From Aminobacterium mobile DSM 12262 (GTDB lineage Bacteria > Synergistota > Synergistia > Synergistales > Aminobacteriaceae), in assembly GCF_000526395.1 (NCBI RefSeq), contig NZ_JAFZ01000001.1:558001-622000 (forward strand): a DNA stretch of 64,000 bases, read 5' to 3'. The position numbers and the translations under genes were made by a program. The notes under the pieces were generated by a model, which was not told the origin of the DNA, did no database searches, and worked only from the letters and a program-made list of their open reading frames with translations. The stretch's first letter is position 1. The number at the start of each line of letters is the position of its first letter. Positions 26,071 through 34,862 of this stretch are shown here, one piece after another.

Positions 26071-27732
26071 ATGGCCACATATGAAAAGTTTGTTGATCGA
26101 GAGTCTTTCGGAAAGATAGTCTCGAGGATTCGGACGACTGTCGAGACAGCATTTTGGGGAAATAATGTATTTCCCATCTCGTCGCCTCGTGAAGCTTATG
26201 AGCTTGCTAGGCGGAGTTCTGGCACAGTGGAGTTAACAGGAATGCCAGTATATGAACCAGAAGGTCAGGGATTACCTAAGGGAAGCCATGTCCTTCTTTT
26301 CAATGATGGCGCTGTGGTAGGTCGATGTGCCGCTGCTCGACGGATTATAGGCGACCCTGGGGTTTTTGTGGATGAAATGGCTTCTTTGTTGAGAGAGGCC
26401 GTTTATCAAACTCGGTACAGACATCTTTATGCTGCAGAAGCTGTCATTGGCTTGGAAAAAGACTTTATGGTGAAAGCTCACCTCCTGATTCCTGAAGGCC
26501 ATGAAAATATGCTCTATAACTGGCTACTGAATTTTCAGTATACAAATAAGATTTATAACGACATGTATAAAGAATCTCGTCAGTATCCTGATGGAGATAT
26601 CTATATTTTTGTCGACCCTGAATGGAAGCACCCAGATTATCCTCTGGGCCTTGCTCTCTTCGATCCAGAACATAACTGTGCTGCTATATTAGGGATGCGT
26701 TATTTTGGTGAATTGAAGAAAGGAACCCTTACTTTAGCTTGGGGGACTGCTGTCCGTAACGGTTTTGCCTCGTGCCACGGAGGGCTTAAACGGTATAATC
26801 TTCAAGGAAATCGCTCTTTTGTGATGGCTGTTTTTGGATTGTCTGGCTCTGGGAAATCCACTATAACCCATGCTCGCCACGGAAATCGTTATGATATCAC
26901 AGTTCTTCACGATGATGCCTTCGTTATCAACCTGAAAGACAGATTTTCCATAGCCCTTGAGCCAGCTTATTTTGATAAAGTTCAAGATTATCCGATGGAC
27001 TGCGAGGACAATAAATTTATTGTTACTTTACAAAATTGCGGGGCTATACAAAAAGAGAACGGATTTATCTATGCAGTAACGGAAGATCTTCGAAACGGGA
27101 ATGGGCGGGCTATTAAATCCAAGTTATGGTCGCCTACGCGAGTGGATCGTATTGACGAGCCTATCAATGCTGTTTTCTGGCTGATGAAGGATCCTACTAT
27201 CCCTCCAGTGCTCAAAATTTCCGATCCTATTCTCGGTGCCACTATGGGGGCGACCTTGGCTACTCGTAGGACTACAGCGGAACGCCTGGCGCCTGGAGTG
27301 GACCCTAATGCCCTGGTTTTTGAGCCCTACGCTAATCCTTTCCGTACGTATCCTCTCAGTGTGGATTACGAGTGCTTTAAAACACTGTTGTCAGGAGGAG
27401 TCGACTGCTATATTCTTAATACAGGTGATTTCATGGGGAAGAAAGTAAAACCTCATCATACGCTCCAGATTATAGAGTCTATTGTGGAGGGACGAGCTCG
27501 GTTTTCTCCTCTTCTGCCGTTGTCGAAATTGGAATTTATGGAGCTCGAAGAGTTTCCAGTAGACTTAAAAGATGTTCAATACAAAAAAGAGATTTTCGCC
27601 AGGATGAAAGATCGCATTGCTTTCATTAAATCTAGGGAATCAGAACGAGGTGGGACAGATAGACTTCCTCGTGAAACGCTGGAAGCACTGCAAAATGTAA
27701 CGAAAGATTTGGGGTATCCAAGCGAAGCTTAG
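26071..27732 (+). CDS. pckA: Phosphoenolpyruvate carboxykinase (ATP)-family protein
   Basis: 553 aa. Interconverts oxaloacetate plus ATP and PEP plus CO2. Visible: YFGELKKGTLTL (the YxGEMKKG metal/substrate region), P-loop GLSGSGKST at residues 256-264, kinase-2 type HDDAF at about 280, and PMDCEDNKFIVTLQN. It is somewhat divergent from E. coli PckA (HDD instead of GDD), but the core is intact. ATG has GGAGAG upstream. Divergent from the nrd operon. In an amino-acid fermenter it may run toward oxaloacetate with ATP gain, which is inference. Confidence 0.85.
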   Translation: MATYEKFVDRESFGKIVSRIRTTVETAFWGNNVFPISSPREAYELARRSSGTVELTGMPVYEPEGQGLPKGSHVLLFNDGAVVGRCAAARRIIGDPGVFVDEMASLLREAVYQTRYRHLYAAEAVIGLEKDFMVKAHLLIPEGHENMLYNWLLNFQYTNKIYNDMYKESRQYPDGDIYIFVDPEWKHPDYPLGLALFDPEHNCAAILGMRYFGELKKGTLTLAWGTAVRNGFASCHGGLKRYNLQGNRSFVMAVFGLSGSGKSTITHARHGNRYDITVLHDDAFVINLKDRFSIALEPAYFDKVQDYPMDCEDNKFIVTLQNCGAIQKENGFIYAVTEDLRNGNGRAIKSKLWSPTRVDRIDEPINAVFWLMKDPTIPPVLKISDPILGATMGATLATRRTTAERLAPGVDPNALVFEPYANPFRTYPLSVDYECFKTLLSGGVDCYILNTGDFMGKKVKPHHTLQIIESIVEGRARFSPLLPLSKLEFMELEEFPVDLKDVQYKKEIFARMKDRIAFIKSRESERGGTDRLPRETLEALQNVTKDLGYPSEA

Positions 27733-27747
27733 TAAGCAGGTGAAAAA

Positions 27748-29136
27748 ATGGATATGTTTCGTAGGATGGGGGAGGAATCGATCCCCCGTCTTCTTTTTCA
27801 TTTCTCTGCTCCGGCAATTACGGGGCTTGTTGCTAATGCGCTCTATAATATTGTAGATCGCATTTTTGTGGGGCATGCTGTAGGCCCAACGGGAATTGCG
27901 GCCATAGCGGTAGCTTTCCCTTTTATGGTAGCTGGAGTAGCGGTAGGGCTTCTTGTTGGAGTAGGTTCTTCTGCTCTTATCTCTATATCTTTAGGGCAAA
28001 AGAAGCATCGACATGCTGAAAATATTATGGGTAATGCTATCTGTTTGCTAGGATTAGCAAGTATTTTTGCCATGATATTAGGATGGTTTTTTCTCGATGT
28101 TGTTTTGCGTTTAGGAGGAGCCACAGAAACGTTGCTTCCTTATGGCAGGAGCTATTTGCAAATTATATTAATAGGGATGCCGTTCTCTCTTTTGAGCTTC
28201 GGATTCAACTATTTCATTAGAGCAGAAGGGTTCCCCCATTTTGCCATGATGACCCTTTTATTAGGAGCTGGAAGTAATATTCTCCTTGACGCGTTAATGA
28301 TACTCGTCTTTAACATGGGGCTTGAAGGTGCTGCTTTAGCTACCATTATTTCCCAAATGCTTGCTGCTCTTTGGGCTCTTTCTTTCTATGTGAGGAAAAA
28401 GGGGACTCTGCGTATCCGCTTTAAATATATGTGTCTTCGAAAAGATATTGTAAAGCGTATTGTCTCTATTGGTATGGCTCCCTTTATATTAGAGTCTACT
28501 TTTACTTTTATCTTGGGGCTTCTCAATCAGAGATTGAAAGTTTATGGGGGAGAGGTTGCCATTTCGGCTCTTGGTGTTTTTTTCAGTCTTGACTCCATGC
28601 TTTTTTTACCGGTTCTTGGGGTGGGGGAAGGGGCTCAGCCCATAATTGGATATAATTTTGGAGCGAGAAATATCGATAGAGTCAAATCTACTATTAAGTT
28701 CGCCCTTGGCGGAGCTATAGCTTTTTTTGCCTTAAGCTGCATTGTTGTCTATGCTTTCCCTCAATGTCTTGTGAAAGTTTTTAATTCTACAAGCCCAGAG
28801 CTTATTTCCATGGCAGCCAGAGGCCTTGTTATCTCTTATAGTTGTGTCGTCTTTGCGGGCATAACCATTGTCGCGTCTTATACCTTTCAAGCCCTTGGAT
28901 TAGGACGTCAAAGCCTGCTGCTTAATATTTGTCGCCAGGTACTGTTTTTTATCCCTCCTCTTCTTTTCCTGCCTCCTCTCTTAGGTACGGATGGGGTCTG
29001 GATGGCTTTCCCCATATCCGACGTAGGGGGAGGTTTACTTGCAGCCTTTCTCCTGAAGAGACAATTCCAATATTTGGAAAGATATAGGATAGAGACAGTT
29101 TCCGAAGAGAGACAGGACGTGCAAACGACTGCATAG
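27748..29136 (+). CDS. MATE family multidrug/cation antiporter
   Basis: 462 aa, about 12 membrane helices. N-terminus PRLLFHFSAPAITGLVANALYN followed by IVDRIFVGHAVGP is typical of MATE exporters of the NorM/MepA group. The second half repeats the pattern with PVLGVGEGAQPIIGYNFGAR. It starts 15 bp after pckA with GCAGGTG upstream, so it may be co-transcribed. Substrate unknown. Confidence 0.9.
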   Translation: MDMFRRMGEESIPRLLFHFSAPAITGLVANALYNIVDRIFVGHAVGPTGIAAIAVAFPFMVAGVAVGLLVGVGSSALISISLGQKKHRHAENIMGNAICLLGLASIFAMILGWFFLDVVLRLGGATETLLPYGRSYLQIILIGMPFSLLSFGFNYFIRAEGFPHFAMMTLLLGAGSNILLDALMILVFNMGLEGAALATIISQMLAALWALSFYVRKKGTLRIRFKYMCLRKDIVKRIVSIGMAPFILESTFTFILGLLNQRLKVYGGEVAISALGVFFSLDSMLFLPVLGVGEGAQPIIGYNFGARNIDRVKSTIKFALGGAIAFFALSCIVVYAFPQCLVKVFNSTSPELISMAARGLVISYSCVVFAGITIVASYTFQALGLGRQSLLLNICRQVLFFIPPLLFLPPLLGTDGVWMAFPISDVGGGLLAAFLLKRQFQYLERYRIETVSEERQDVQTTA

Positions 29137-29463
29137 CTTGAAATATGGCAGTATAATGCTCTCGATAAGGAGGACGACGCCTGTGTGAATAAAGGAGCAA
29201 GACGGAATTTGGTATTTTTGTCGTTACATCTCTAACGTAGTAAAACTCCGGAAATTCAGCGTTTCTTGCAAAAAGATGAATTTGGAAACTGGCATCCTGC
29301 TAGATTAGGTTCCCTCTCTTCTCTGCATGTTTGCGCCCCAACAGGGCGAGTTCCCTGAGAGAATTTTTTAGAAAAACATACATTGCTTTTAAATTAACGG
29401 TATGATACCCTCCCCATAGGTGTACATATGGGGATTTTTATATTGGAGAGGGGGTATATTAAT
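29137..29463 (+). promoter_or_regulatory. Leader region before tupABC with two terminator-like hairpins
   Basis: 327 bp without a recognised gene. Hairpin 1: TTCTCT (29319-29324) with AGAGAA (29358-29363), an inner CGCCC/GGGCG, then T6. Hairpin 2: TCCCCATA (29411-29418) with TATGGGGA (29427-29434), then T5, ending just before the tupA ribosome site. Hairpin 1 may end the MATE transcript; hairpin 2 may be an attenuator or operator. A 16-codon frame starting at GTG 29183 behind AAGGAGGA could be a leader peptide. I could not match the known molybdenum/tungsten-cofactor riboswitch. Confidence 0.4.
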
Positions 29464-30309
29464 ATGTGTATATACTATAAGAAGTATCGCAAAGGCATTC
29501 TCGCCTTACTCCTTGCGATGTTTTTCATATGGGTAGGGTCACCTCTCTTTGCTGCTGACAATGTACTGCGAATGGCTACAACTACGAGCACTGATAATAC
29601 AGGGTTGCTTGATTATCTTGCGCCGCTTTTTAAAGAAGACACGGGGATTGAGTTACAGTGGGTGGCTGTTGGCACTGGAAAGGCTTTAGAATTAGGGAAA
29701 AATTGCGATGTGGACGTATTACTTGTGCATGCTCCTGACACGGAAAAAAAATATGTACAGGATGGTTATGGAGTCAATCGTCGCCAGGTAATGTATAACG
29801 ATTTTATTATTATCGGTCCTAAGGACGATCCGGCAAAGATAAAAGGGATGTCAGTGTTGGATGCGTTGAAACAGATTGCGGCTTCTGGTTCTCCTTTCGT
29901 CAGTCGCGGAGATAAATCTGGGACTCATATCTTGGAAATGGATTTGTGGGAAGAGGTCGGTATGGCTCCTGATAAAGAGTCGTGGTACATTCAGACTGGT
30001 CAAGGGATGATGAATACTATCAATATTGCAGCAGAACGTTCTGGTTACACTATGACAGATCGGGGCACATATATTAAGTACGAAGATGTGAATAAGGGAA
30101 AATCTCTTTTTGATATAGCGGTAGAAGGGGATGTGGCTTTAAGAAACCAATACAGCGTCATAGCCGTGAACCCGACTCGTTGTGATAATGTAAAGTACGA
30201 TCTGGCGTTGCAGTTTATTGACTGGATGGTCTCTCCTGTAGTTCAAGAAAAGGTAGGACAATACACCCTCCTGGGGAAGACATTATTCTTCCCCAACGCT
30301 CAGCAATAG
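29464..30309 (+). CDS. tupA: Tungstate ABC transporter substrate-binding protein
   Basis: 281 aa from ATG 29464 (GGAGAGGGGG upstream). A basic N-terminus (YYKKYRKG) and hydrophobic signal segment end at SPLFAAD. Mature part LRMATTTSTDNTGLLDYLAP is the TupA signature, and GDKSGTH and DRGTYI also fit. Binds tungstate in the periplasm for import. Tungsten-dependent ferredoxin oxidoreductases or formate dehydrogenases are likely users in an amino-acid fermenter, but none is in the window. Confidence 0.93.
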   Translation: MCIYYKKYRKGILALLLAMFFIWVGSPLFAADNVLRMATTTSTDNTGLLDYLAPLFKEDTGIELQWVAVGTGKALELGKNCDVDVLLVHAPDTEKKYVQDGYGVNRRQVMYNDFIIIGPKDDPAKIKGMSVLDALKQIAASGSPFVSRGDKSGTHILEMDLWEEVGMAPDKESWYIQTGQGMMNTINIAAERSGYTMTDRGTYIKYEDVNKGKSLFDIAVEGDVALRNQYSVIAVNPTRCDNVKYDLALQFIDWMVSPVVQEKVGQYTLLGKTLFFPNAQQ

Positions 30310-30349
30310 CGCTAATACTCAATAGTGGAATAGATTGAGATTGTGAAAA

Positions 30350-30387
30350 AATAAGCGCTGTCTTCAATAAGGAAGACAGCGCTTATT
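30350..30387 (+). terminator. Stem-loop between tupA and tupB
   Basis: Perfect 16-bp stem AATAAGCGCTGTCTTC / GAAGACAGCGCTTATT (30350-30365 with 30372-30387), 6-nt loop. It lacks a T run after it, so it is more likely an RNA-stabilising or processing hairpin that raises tupA mRNA over tupBC than a true terminator. Confidence 0.6.
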
Positions 30388-30410
30388 AAAAGTTGAAGAG
30401 GAGATATATC

Positions 30411-31106
30411 GTGGGATACATCTCACAAGGTTTCACAACAGCGATAGACTTGCTTTTTTCAGGTGACCCTGAAACCTGGTCCGCTATTATTACGACCCTT
30501 AAAATTTCATCTATATCTGTTTTAGCCACTATACTTATAGGCATTCCCTTAGGTTTTATGCTTGGTACCGTTTCTTTTCCTGGGCGCTCTATTATCCGCA
30601 CAGGTGTAGATACCCTTTTGGCCCTTCCCACAGTAGTTGTGGGCCTGATTGTGTACTCTTTTATTTCCAGGCGAGGACCTTTGGGCAGTGCTGGTCTTCT
30701 TTTTACTCTAGAGGGAGTAGTAGTGGGACAGGTTTTCCTGGGCCTTCCAATTGTTATTGCCCTTACTGCGTCCGCCGTGGAAGGGCTTGAAGTACAGCTT
30801 CGTCATACTCTTCTCACTTTGGGCGCTACAAGAAAACAGCTGATTTTAAGTACTCTTTGGGAGGCACGATATGCCGTTATAGTGGCTGGAATTGCGGCCT
30901 ATAGTCGAATTATTTCTGAGGTAGGCGTTTCTATGATGTTGGGTGGTAACATCAAATGGCATACTCGAACTATTACTACGGCTATCGCTCTGGAAACAGG
31001 AAAAGGGGAATTTGCCATGGGGATAGCTCTTGGTCTCGTCTTACTACTTCTTGTATTAATAGTCAATTTACTCCTTTCTGAGTTTAAACGGAGAAGCGCC
31101 ATATGA
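30411..31106 (+). CDS. tupB: Tungstate ABC transporter permease
   Basis: 231 aa starting at GTG 30411 with GAGGAGA upstream. Five or so membrane segments; the EAA loop HTLLTLGATRKQLILSTLWE is visible. N-terminus GYISQGFTTAIDLLFSGDPE is typical of TupB. Its stop overlaps the tupC start by 4 bp. Confidence 0.92.
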   Translation: MGYISQGFTTAIDLLFSGDPETWSAIITTLKISSISVLATILIGIPLGFMLGTVSFPGRSIIRTGVDTLLALPTVVVGLIVYSFISRRGPLGSAGLLFTLEGVVVGQVFLGLPIVIALTASAVEGLEVQLRHTLLTLGATRKQLILSTLWEARYAVIVAGIAAYSRIISEVGVSMMLGGNIKWHTRTITTAIALETGKGEFAMGIALGLVLLLLVLIVNLLLSEFKRRSAI

Positions 31107-31771
31107 AGACGTTATATTCCCTCCAAAAAATAAGACATTATTATAAAAATCATTGCGTTCTGGATATTCAAGGGCTAGAAATATATTCTCGCGAAATTGT
31201 GGGAATTTTGGGGCCTAACGGCAGTGGAAAAAGCACGTTGCTTCGCATTTTAGCTTTTTTGGAAACCCCGGTAGAAGGACACATTTCTTTTAAAGGACAG
31301 TTAGTTTCGGATTTGACAGTTGAGTTAAGACGGTCAGTAACTCTTTTATTACAAGATGCGTATTTGTTAAAAAGAAGCGTGCGTGAGAATGTTGGCTTTG
31401 GTTTGAAAGTGCGGGGTATAATAAAAAAAGAGCGAGAACAAAGAATAGCTGAGGCCCTTTCGGTTGTAGGCTTAGACCCTGTGATTTTTGCTTCTCGCAA
31501 GTGGTTTGAGCTTTCTGGAGGAGAGGCGCAGAGAGTGGCTTTGGCCAGTCGTTTGGTTTTAAAGCCAGAAGTTCTTTTACTCGATGAACCTACGGCCAGT
31601 GTGGATAAAGAGAGCGCTGATCTTATACAACATGCAATAAAAATGTGTCGAGAGAGGTGGGGAACAACCTTATTACTCGTAAGTCACAATGCAGAGTGGG
31701 TAAAGAATGTATCTGATAGGCTGATCTTCCTTTCTGAGGGGTGTATTGAAAAAGATATAAAAAAATCCTAA
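31103..31771 (+). CDS. tupC: Tungstate ABC transporter ATP-binding protein
   Basis: 222-aa ATPase. Walker A GPNGSGKSTLL, signature LSGGEAQRVALAS, Walker B LLLDEPTASVD and H-loop LVSHNAEW are present. Lacks the long C-terminal regulatory domain of ModC, as expected for TupC. Overlaps tupB by 4 bp. The 404 bp after it contain no gene I can support. Confidence 0.92.
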   Translation: MKTLYSLQKIRHYYKNHCVLDIQGLEIYSREIVGILGPNGSGKSTLLRILAFLETPVEGHISFKGQLVSDLTVELRRSVTLLLQDAYLLKRSVRENVGFGLKVRGIIKKEREQRIAEALSVVGLDPVIFASRKWFELSGGEAQRVALASRLVLKPEVLLLDEPTASVDKESADLIQHAIKMCRERWGTTLLLVSHNAEWVKNVSDRLIFLSEGCIEKDIKKS

Positions 31772-32175
31772 TTTTATGCCCTCTTACGTTCCCATCATTT
31801 ATTTCTGTACAGATTGTTTTCTCTTCCGCTGTTTCTATCTCTTTATGAGGTATCTTTTTTATTCCAATCAGATATTTCGCAATTTTTGAATAATGGACGC
31901 AATATACACTCTTTCATCGGGTTGTACAGTTGTAGTTCATGTGATAGCATGAACATAGTTTTTGAATATTCCTTTTCTTCAAAAATTATTACCTCTACTG
32001 GAAAAGCACGAGGGGGCTCTTGGTTGATGGTGAAAAGAAGAAATAAACAAACCCCTCTGTAAAAAGAAAAAAGGGGTCGCTTTCCAAGGGGAGGCGGCCT
32101 TTTGTCTATTTAAAGTCTTGCAGAAAGAGGTCCTTTTCCCAGATTTTCTGGGAATTCACGACAAGGAGGGGAATC
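31772..32175 (+). promoter_or_regulatory. Leader region of the hydrogenase operon with alternative hairpins
   Basis: Gene-free 404 bp. ACCCCT (32051-32056) can pair with AGGGGT (32072-32077). The latter can instead be part of an imperfect AAAAGGGGTCGC / GCGGCCTTTT stem (about 32068-32103) ending in T-rich sequence, so the two structures exclude each other as in attenuators. A third hairpin TTCCCAGA/TCTGGGAA (32136-32154) sits directly before the ribosome site of the first gene. The upstream 200 bp are AT-rich and probably hold the promoter. An 82-codon frame here (31814-32062) has no ribosome site or family resemblance and is not called. Confidence 0.4.
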
Positions 32176-32646
32176 ATGGCACAGGTGGAATTGGAAAGGA
32201 TCCAGAAAACGCGGGATATGGTGGCTCCGTGGAAGAATCAGAAGGGTGGTCTCATCCCGATTCTTCAGGAAGCTCAGAAGGAGTTCGGGTACCTGCCTCC
32301 CGAAGTGATGGAAACAATTTCCAGGGAATTAAAAATCCCCAAGGCAGAAATATATGGGGTGGCGACTTTTTATGCACAGTTCCATTTGAAGCCCCGAGGA
32401 CGACATGTTATTCGAGTTTGCCGTGGTACAGCCTGCCACGTTCGAGGAAGCCTCAAGATTTTGGAAAAAGTAAAAGAGCTTACTGGCGTGAGCGAAAATG
32501 AGACCACTGACGATCTCAGGTTTACCATTGAGCCGGTTGCCTGCCTTGGAGCATGTGGACTTGCCCCTGTCATGGTGGTAGACAACCAAACTTTTGGGCG
32601 TCTAGCCCCCGATATGGTGGCCGGAATGCTTGCTAAGTTTGAATAA
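32176..32646 (+). CDS. hydC: NAD-linked [NiFe] hydrogenase, NuoE-like [2Fe-2S] subunit (HydC)
   Basis: 156 aa, thioredoxin-like [2Fe-2S] protein of the NuoE/HoxE/HndA family. The four Cys ligands are in CRGTAC and CLGACG, in the usual C-x4-C...C-x3-C pattern. AAGGAGGGG lies before the ATG. First gene of a run with NuoF-like, NuoG-like and [NiFe] small and large subunits, so it passes electrons within the flavin module. Assignment to the HydABCSL type rests on gene order and the domain make-up of the partners. Confidence 0.92.
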   Translation: MAQVELERIQKTRDMVAPWKNQKGGLIPILQEAQKEFGYLPPEVMETISRELKIPKAEIYGVATFYAQFHLKPRGRHVIRVCRGTACHVRGSLKILEKVKELTGVSENETTDDLRFTIEPVACLGACGLAPVMVVDNQTFGRLAPDMVAGMLAKFE

Positions 32647-32663
32647 CGACGAGGAGGACGGCT

Positions 32664-33032
32664 ATGGCAAAGATCAGCAATCTTGACGAACTTAAAAAGA
32701 TACGGGAATCTTCAAAGGATCTGACTTCGGCACGAGCCGAAGGAAAAATTGTCATTATTGTTGGCATGGGAACTTGTGGGATAGCGGCTGGAGCTAGAGA
32801 AGTAATGACGGCTATTATGGATGAAGTGGAAAAGAGGAAACTTACGGAAGTACACGTTCAGACCACTGGTTGTATTGGGATGTGCCAAAATGAGCCCCTT
32901 GTTGATGTAATACGGGACGGGCAACGTATTACTTACGGTAACGTAACACCGAGCGATGTGCCTACTATTATTGCTGAACACGTTGTTAATGGCCATATAG
33001 TAGAAAAAATGGCTATTGGCAGAGCAGATTAA
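32664..33032 (+). CDS. HndB-like thioredoxin-fold [2Fe-2S] ferredoxin
   Basis: 122 aa. Related to HndB of NADP-reducing hydrogenases and to the N-terminal [2Fe-2S] domain of NuoF-like bifurcation subunits. Cys ligands are in IIVGMGTCGIAAGA and TTGCIGMCQNEP: one Cys in the first segment and two in the second; the first segment lacks the usual second Cys (MGTCGIAAGA has Ala/Gly there), so the cluster may be absent or altered. It starts 17 bp after hydC behind GAGGAGG. Probably an extra electron-transfer or assembly subunit. Confidence 0.85.
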   Translation: MAKISNLDELKKIRESSKDLTSARAEGKIVIIVGMGTCGIAAGAREVMTAIMDEVEKRKLTEVHVQTTGCIGMCQNEPLVDVIRDGQRITYGNVTPSDVPTIIAEHVVNGHIVEKMAIGRAD

Positions 33033-33047
33033 GGGGGGAAAAAGGGG

Positions 33048-34841
33048 ATGCCAATCTATCGTTCCCATGTCCTTATCTGTGGAGGAACCGGATGTACCTC
33101 CAACGGATCTCACGAAGTGATGGACACATTTCGCGATGAGCTGCGGAAGCAGAAACTCGATAGAGAAGTTCTTATTGTCCCGACGGGCTGTCATGGAATG
33201 TGTGAGATGGGGCCAATTGTGGTGGTTTATCCTGAAGGGACCTTTTATTGTCAAGTTAAAGCGAGCGATGTTTCAGAGATTGTAGAAGAACATTTGTTGA
33301 AAGGTCGCATTGTCTCTCGTCTTCTTTATACCGTCTCTGAAGAAGCTCCTAGAGTCCCTCATTATAAAGAAATTCCTTTTTACGGCAAACAGCATCGTAT
33401 CGCTCTGGAAAACTGTGGCTATATCAACCCAGATAATATAGAAGAGTACATTGTTCGCCACGGGTATGAAGCCCTCGGCAAAGCTCTGATAGAAATGACT
33501 CGCGAACAGGTTATCGATGAAATTAAAACCTCTGGGTTGCGAGGGCGTGGAGGCGGTGGCTTCCCTACAGGGTTGAAGTGGAGTTTTTGCGCCAAAGCTC
33601 CTGGAGATAAAAAATACGTAATTTGTAACGCAGATGAAGGAGACCCAGGTGCTTTCATGGACCGTTCTATATTGGAAGGGGATCCTCATTGTGTTCTTGA
33701 AGGCATGATGATAGGGGCTTACGCTATAGGTGCAAATGAAGGATATATTTATTGTCGAGCGGAGTATCCTTTAGCAATACTTCGTTTAAAAACCGCCATC
33801 GCCAAAGCAGAGGAGTATGGGTTGCTTGGCGATCACATTATGGGAACCGATTTTTCCTTCCGTGTTCATATTAAGGAGGGGGCCGGAGCTTTTGTGTGTG
33901 GAGAAGAAACAGCTCTGATGGCCTCTATCGAGGGACAGCGAGGCATGCCTCGTCCCCGCCCGCCTTTCCCCGCAAATAAAGGTCTATGGGGGAAACCTAC
34001 TAACATCAATAACGTTGAGACGTGGGCCAATGTTGCTTATATTATTCGTCACGGTGGTGCTCATTATGCGGCCATGGGAACTGCTAAATCTAAGGGGACC
34101 AAGGTTTTTGCCCTTACAGGAAAGGTGAAACATACTGGTCTTGTAGAAGTTCCTATGGGTATAACCTTGAGAGAAATTATTTTCGATATAGGCGGCGGTA
34201 TTCTGAACGATAAAAAGTTTAAAGCTGTCCAGATTGGAGGCCCCAGTGGAGGGTGCCTTACGGAAGAACATCTCGACATTCCCGTAAGCTATGAATCTCT
34301 TGCAGAAGTCGGAGCCATTATGGGATCTGGCGGCATGGTCGTTATGGACGAAGATAACTGTATGGTTGACGTTGCTAAGTTCTTCCTTGAATTTACACAG
34401 CGTGAATCATGCGGGAAGTGCACTCCTTGCCGAGAAGGAACAAAACAAATGTTGTTGCTTCTTAACAAAATTACTGAAGGTAAGGGCACGCTTGAAGATC
34501 TCGAAAAATTGGAGAACCTTGCCCTTATGGTTAAGGAAATGTCTCTGTGCGGATTAGGGCAGACTGCTCCTAACCCTATACTTACAACTCTTCGTTACTT
34601 TAAAGATGAGTATATTGCTCACGTACGAGATAAAAAGTGTCCGGCAGGTGTCTGCCCTGCACTTATTGAATTCTCTATCGACCAGGACCTTTGTAAGCGC
34701 TGTGGCCTTTGTGCTCGAAACTGCCCGGTACACTGTATCCCTGGGGATAGAGCGTTGGGGTACACTATCGACACAGAGAGATGTATCCGTTGCGGCACCT
34801 GTTATGATAAGTGCCCCTTCGGAGCCATTCATAAAGGCTAG
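33048..34841 (+). CDS. hydB: NAD-linked [NiFe] hydrogenase, NuoF-like flavin subunit with C-terminal ferredoxin domain (HydB)
   Basis: 597 aa with four parts. An N-terminal thioredoxin-like [2Fe-2S] domain has Cys in ICGGTGCTSNG and TGCHGMCEMGP. The FMN/NADH-binding core has RGRGGGGFPTGLKW and the NADEGDPGAFMDR motif, followed by SLBB. The NuoF [4Fe-4S] region is ESCGKCTPCREG. A C-terminal 2x[4Fe-4S] ferredoxin has CKRCGLCARNCPV and CIRCGTCYDKCPF. This architecture is the one seen in electron-bifurcating HydB subunits, not in the shorter HoxF/NuoF. It would couple NAD(H), ferredoxin and H2. Confidence 0.93.
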   Translation: MPIYRSHVLICGGTGCTSNGSHEVMDTFRDELRKQKLDREVLIVPTGCHGMCEMGPIVVVYPEGTFYCQVKASDVSEIVEEHLLKGRIVSRLLYTVSEEAPRVPHYKEIPFYGKQHRIALENCGYINPDNIEEYIVRHGYEALGKALIEMTREQVIDEIKTSGLRGRGGGGFPTGLKWSFCAKAPGDKKYVICNADEGDPGAFMDRSILEGDPHCVLEGMMIGAYAIGANEGYIYCRAEYPLAILRLKTAIAKAEEYGLLGDHIMGTDFSFRVHIKEGAGAFVCGEETALMASIEGQRGMPRPRPPFPANKGLWGKPTNINNVETWANVAYIIRHGGAHYAAMGTAKSKGTKVFALTGKVKHTGLVEVPMGITLREIIFDIGGGILNDKKFKAVQIGGPSGGCLTEEHLDIPVSYESLAEVGAIMGSGGMVVMDEDNCMVDVAKFFLEFTQRESCGKCTPCREGTKQMLLLLNKITEGKGTLEDLEKLENLALMVKEMSLCGLGQTAPNPILTTLRYFKDEYIAHVRDKKCPAGVCPALIEFSIDQDLCKRCGLCARNCPVHCIPGDRALGYTIDTERCIRCGTCYDKCPFGAIHKG

Positions 34842-34862
34842 AGTGGCAGGGAGGATGCGAAT

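Noticed and set aside
31814-32062. 82-codon plus-strand frame between tupC and the hydrogenase operon
   Set aside because: No ribosome site, low-complexity AT-rich composition, no recognisable family.
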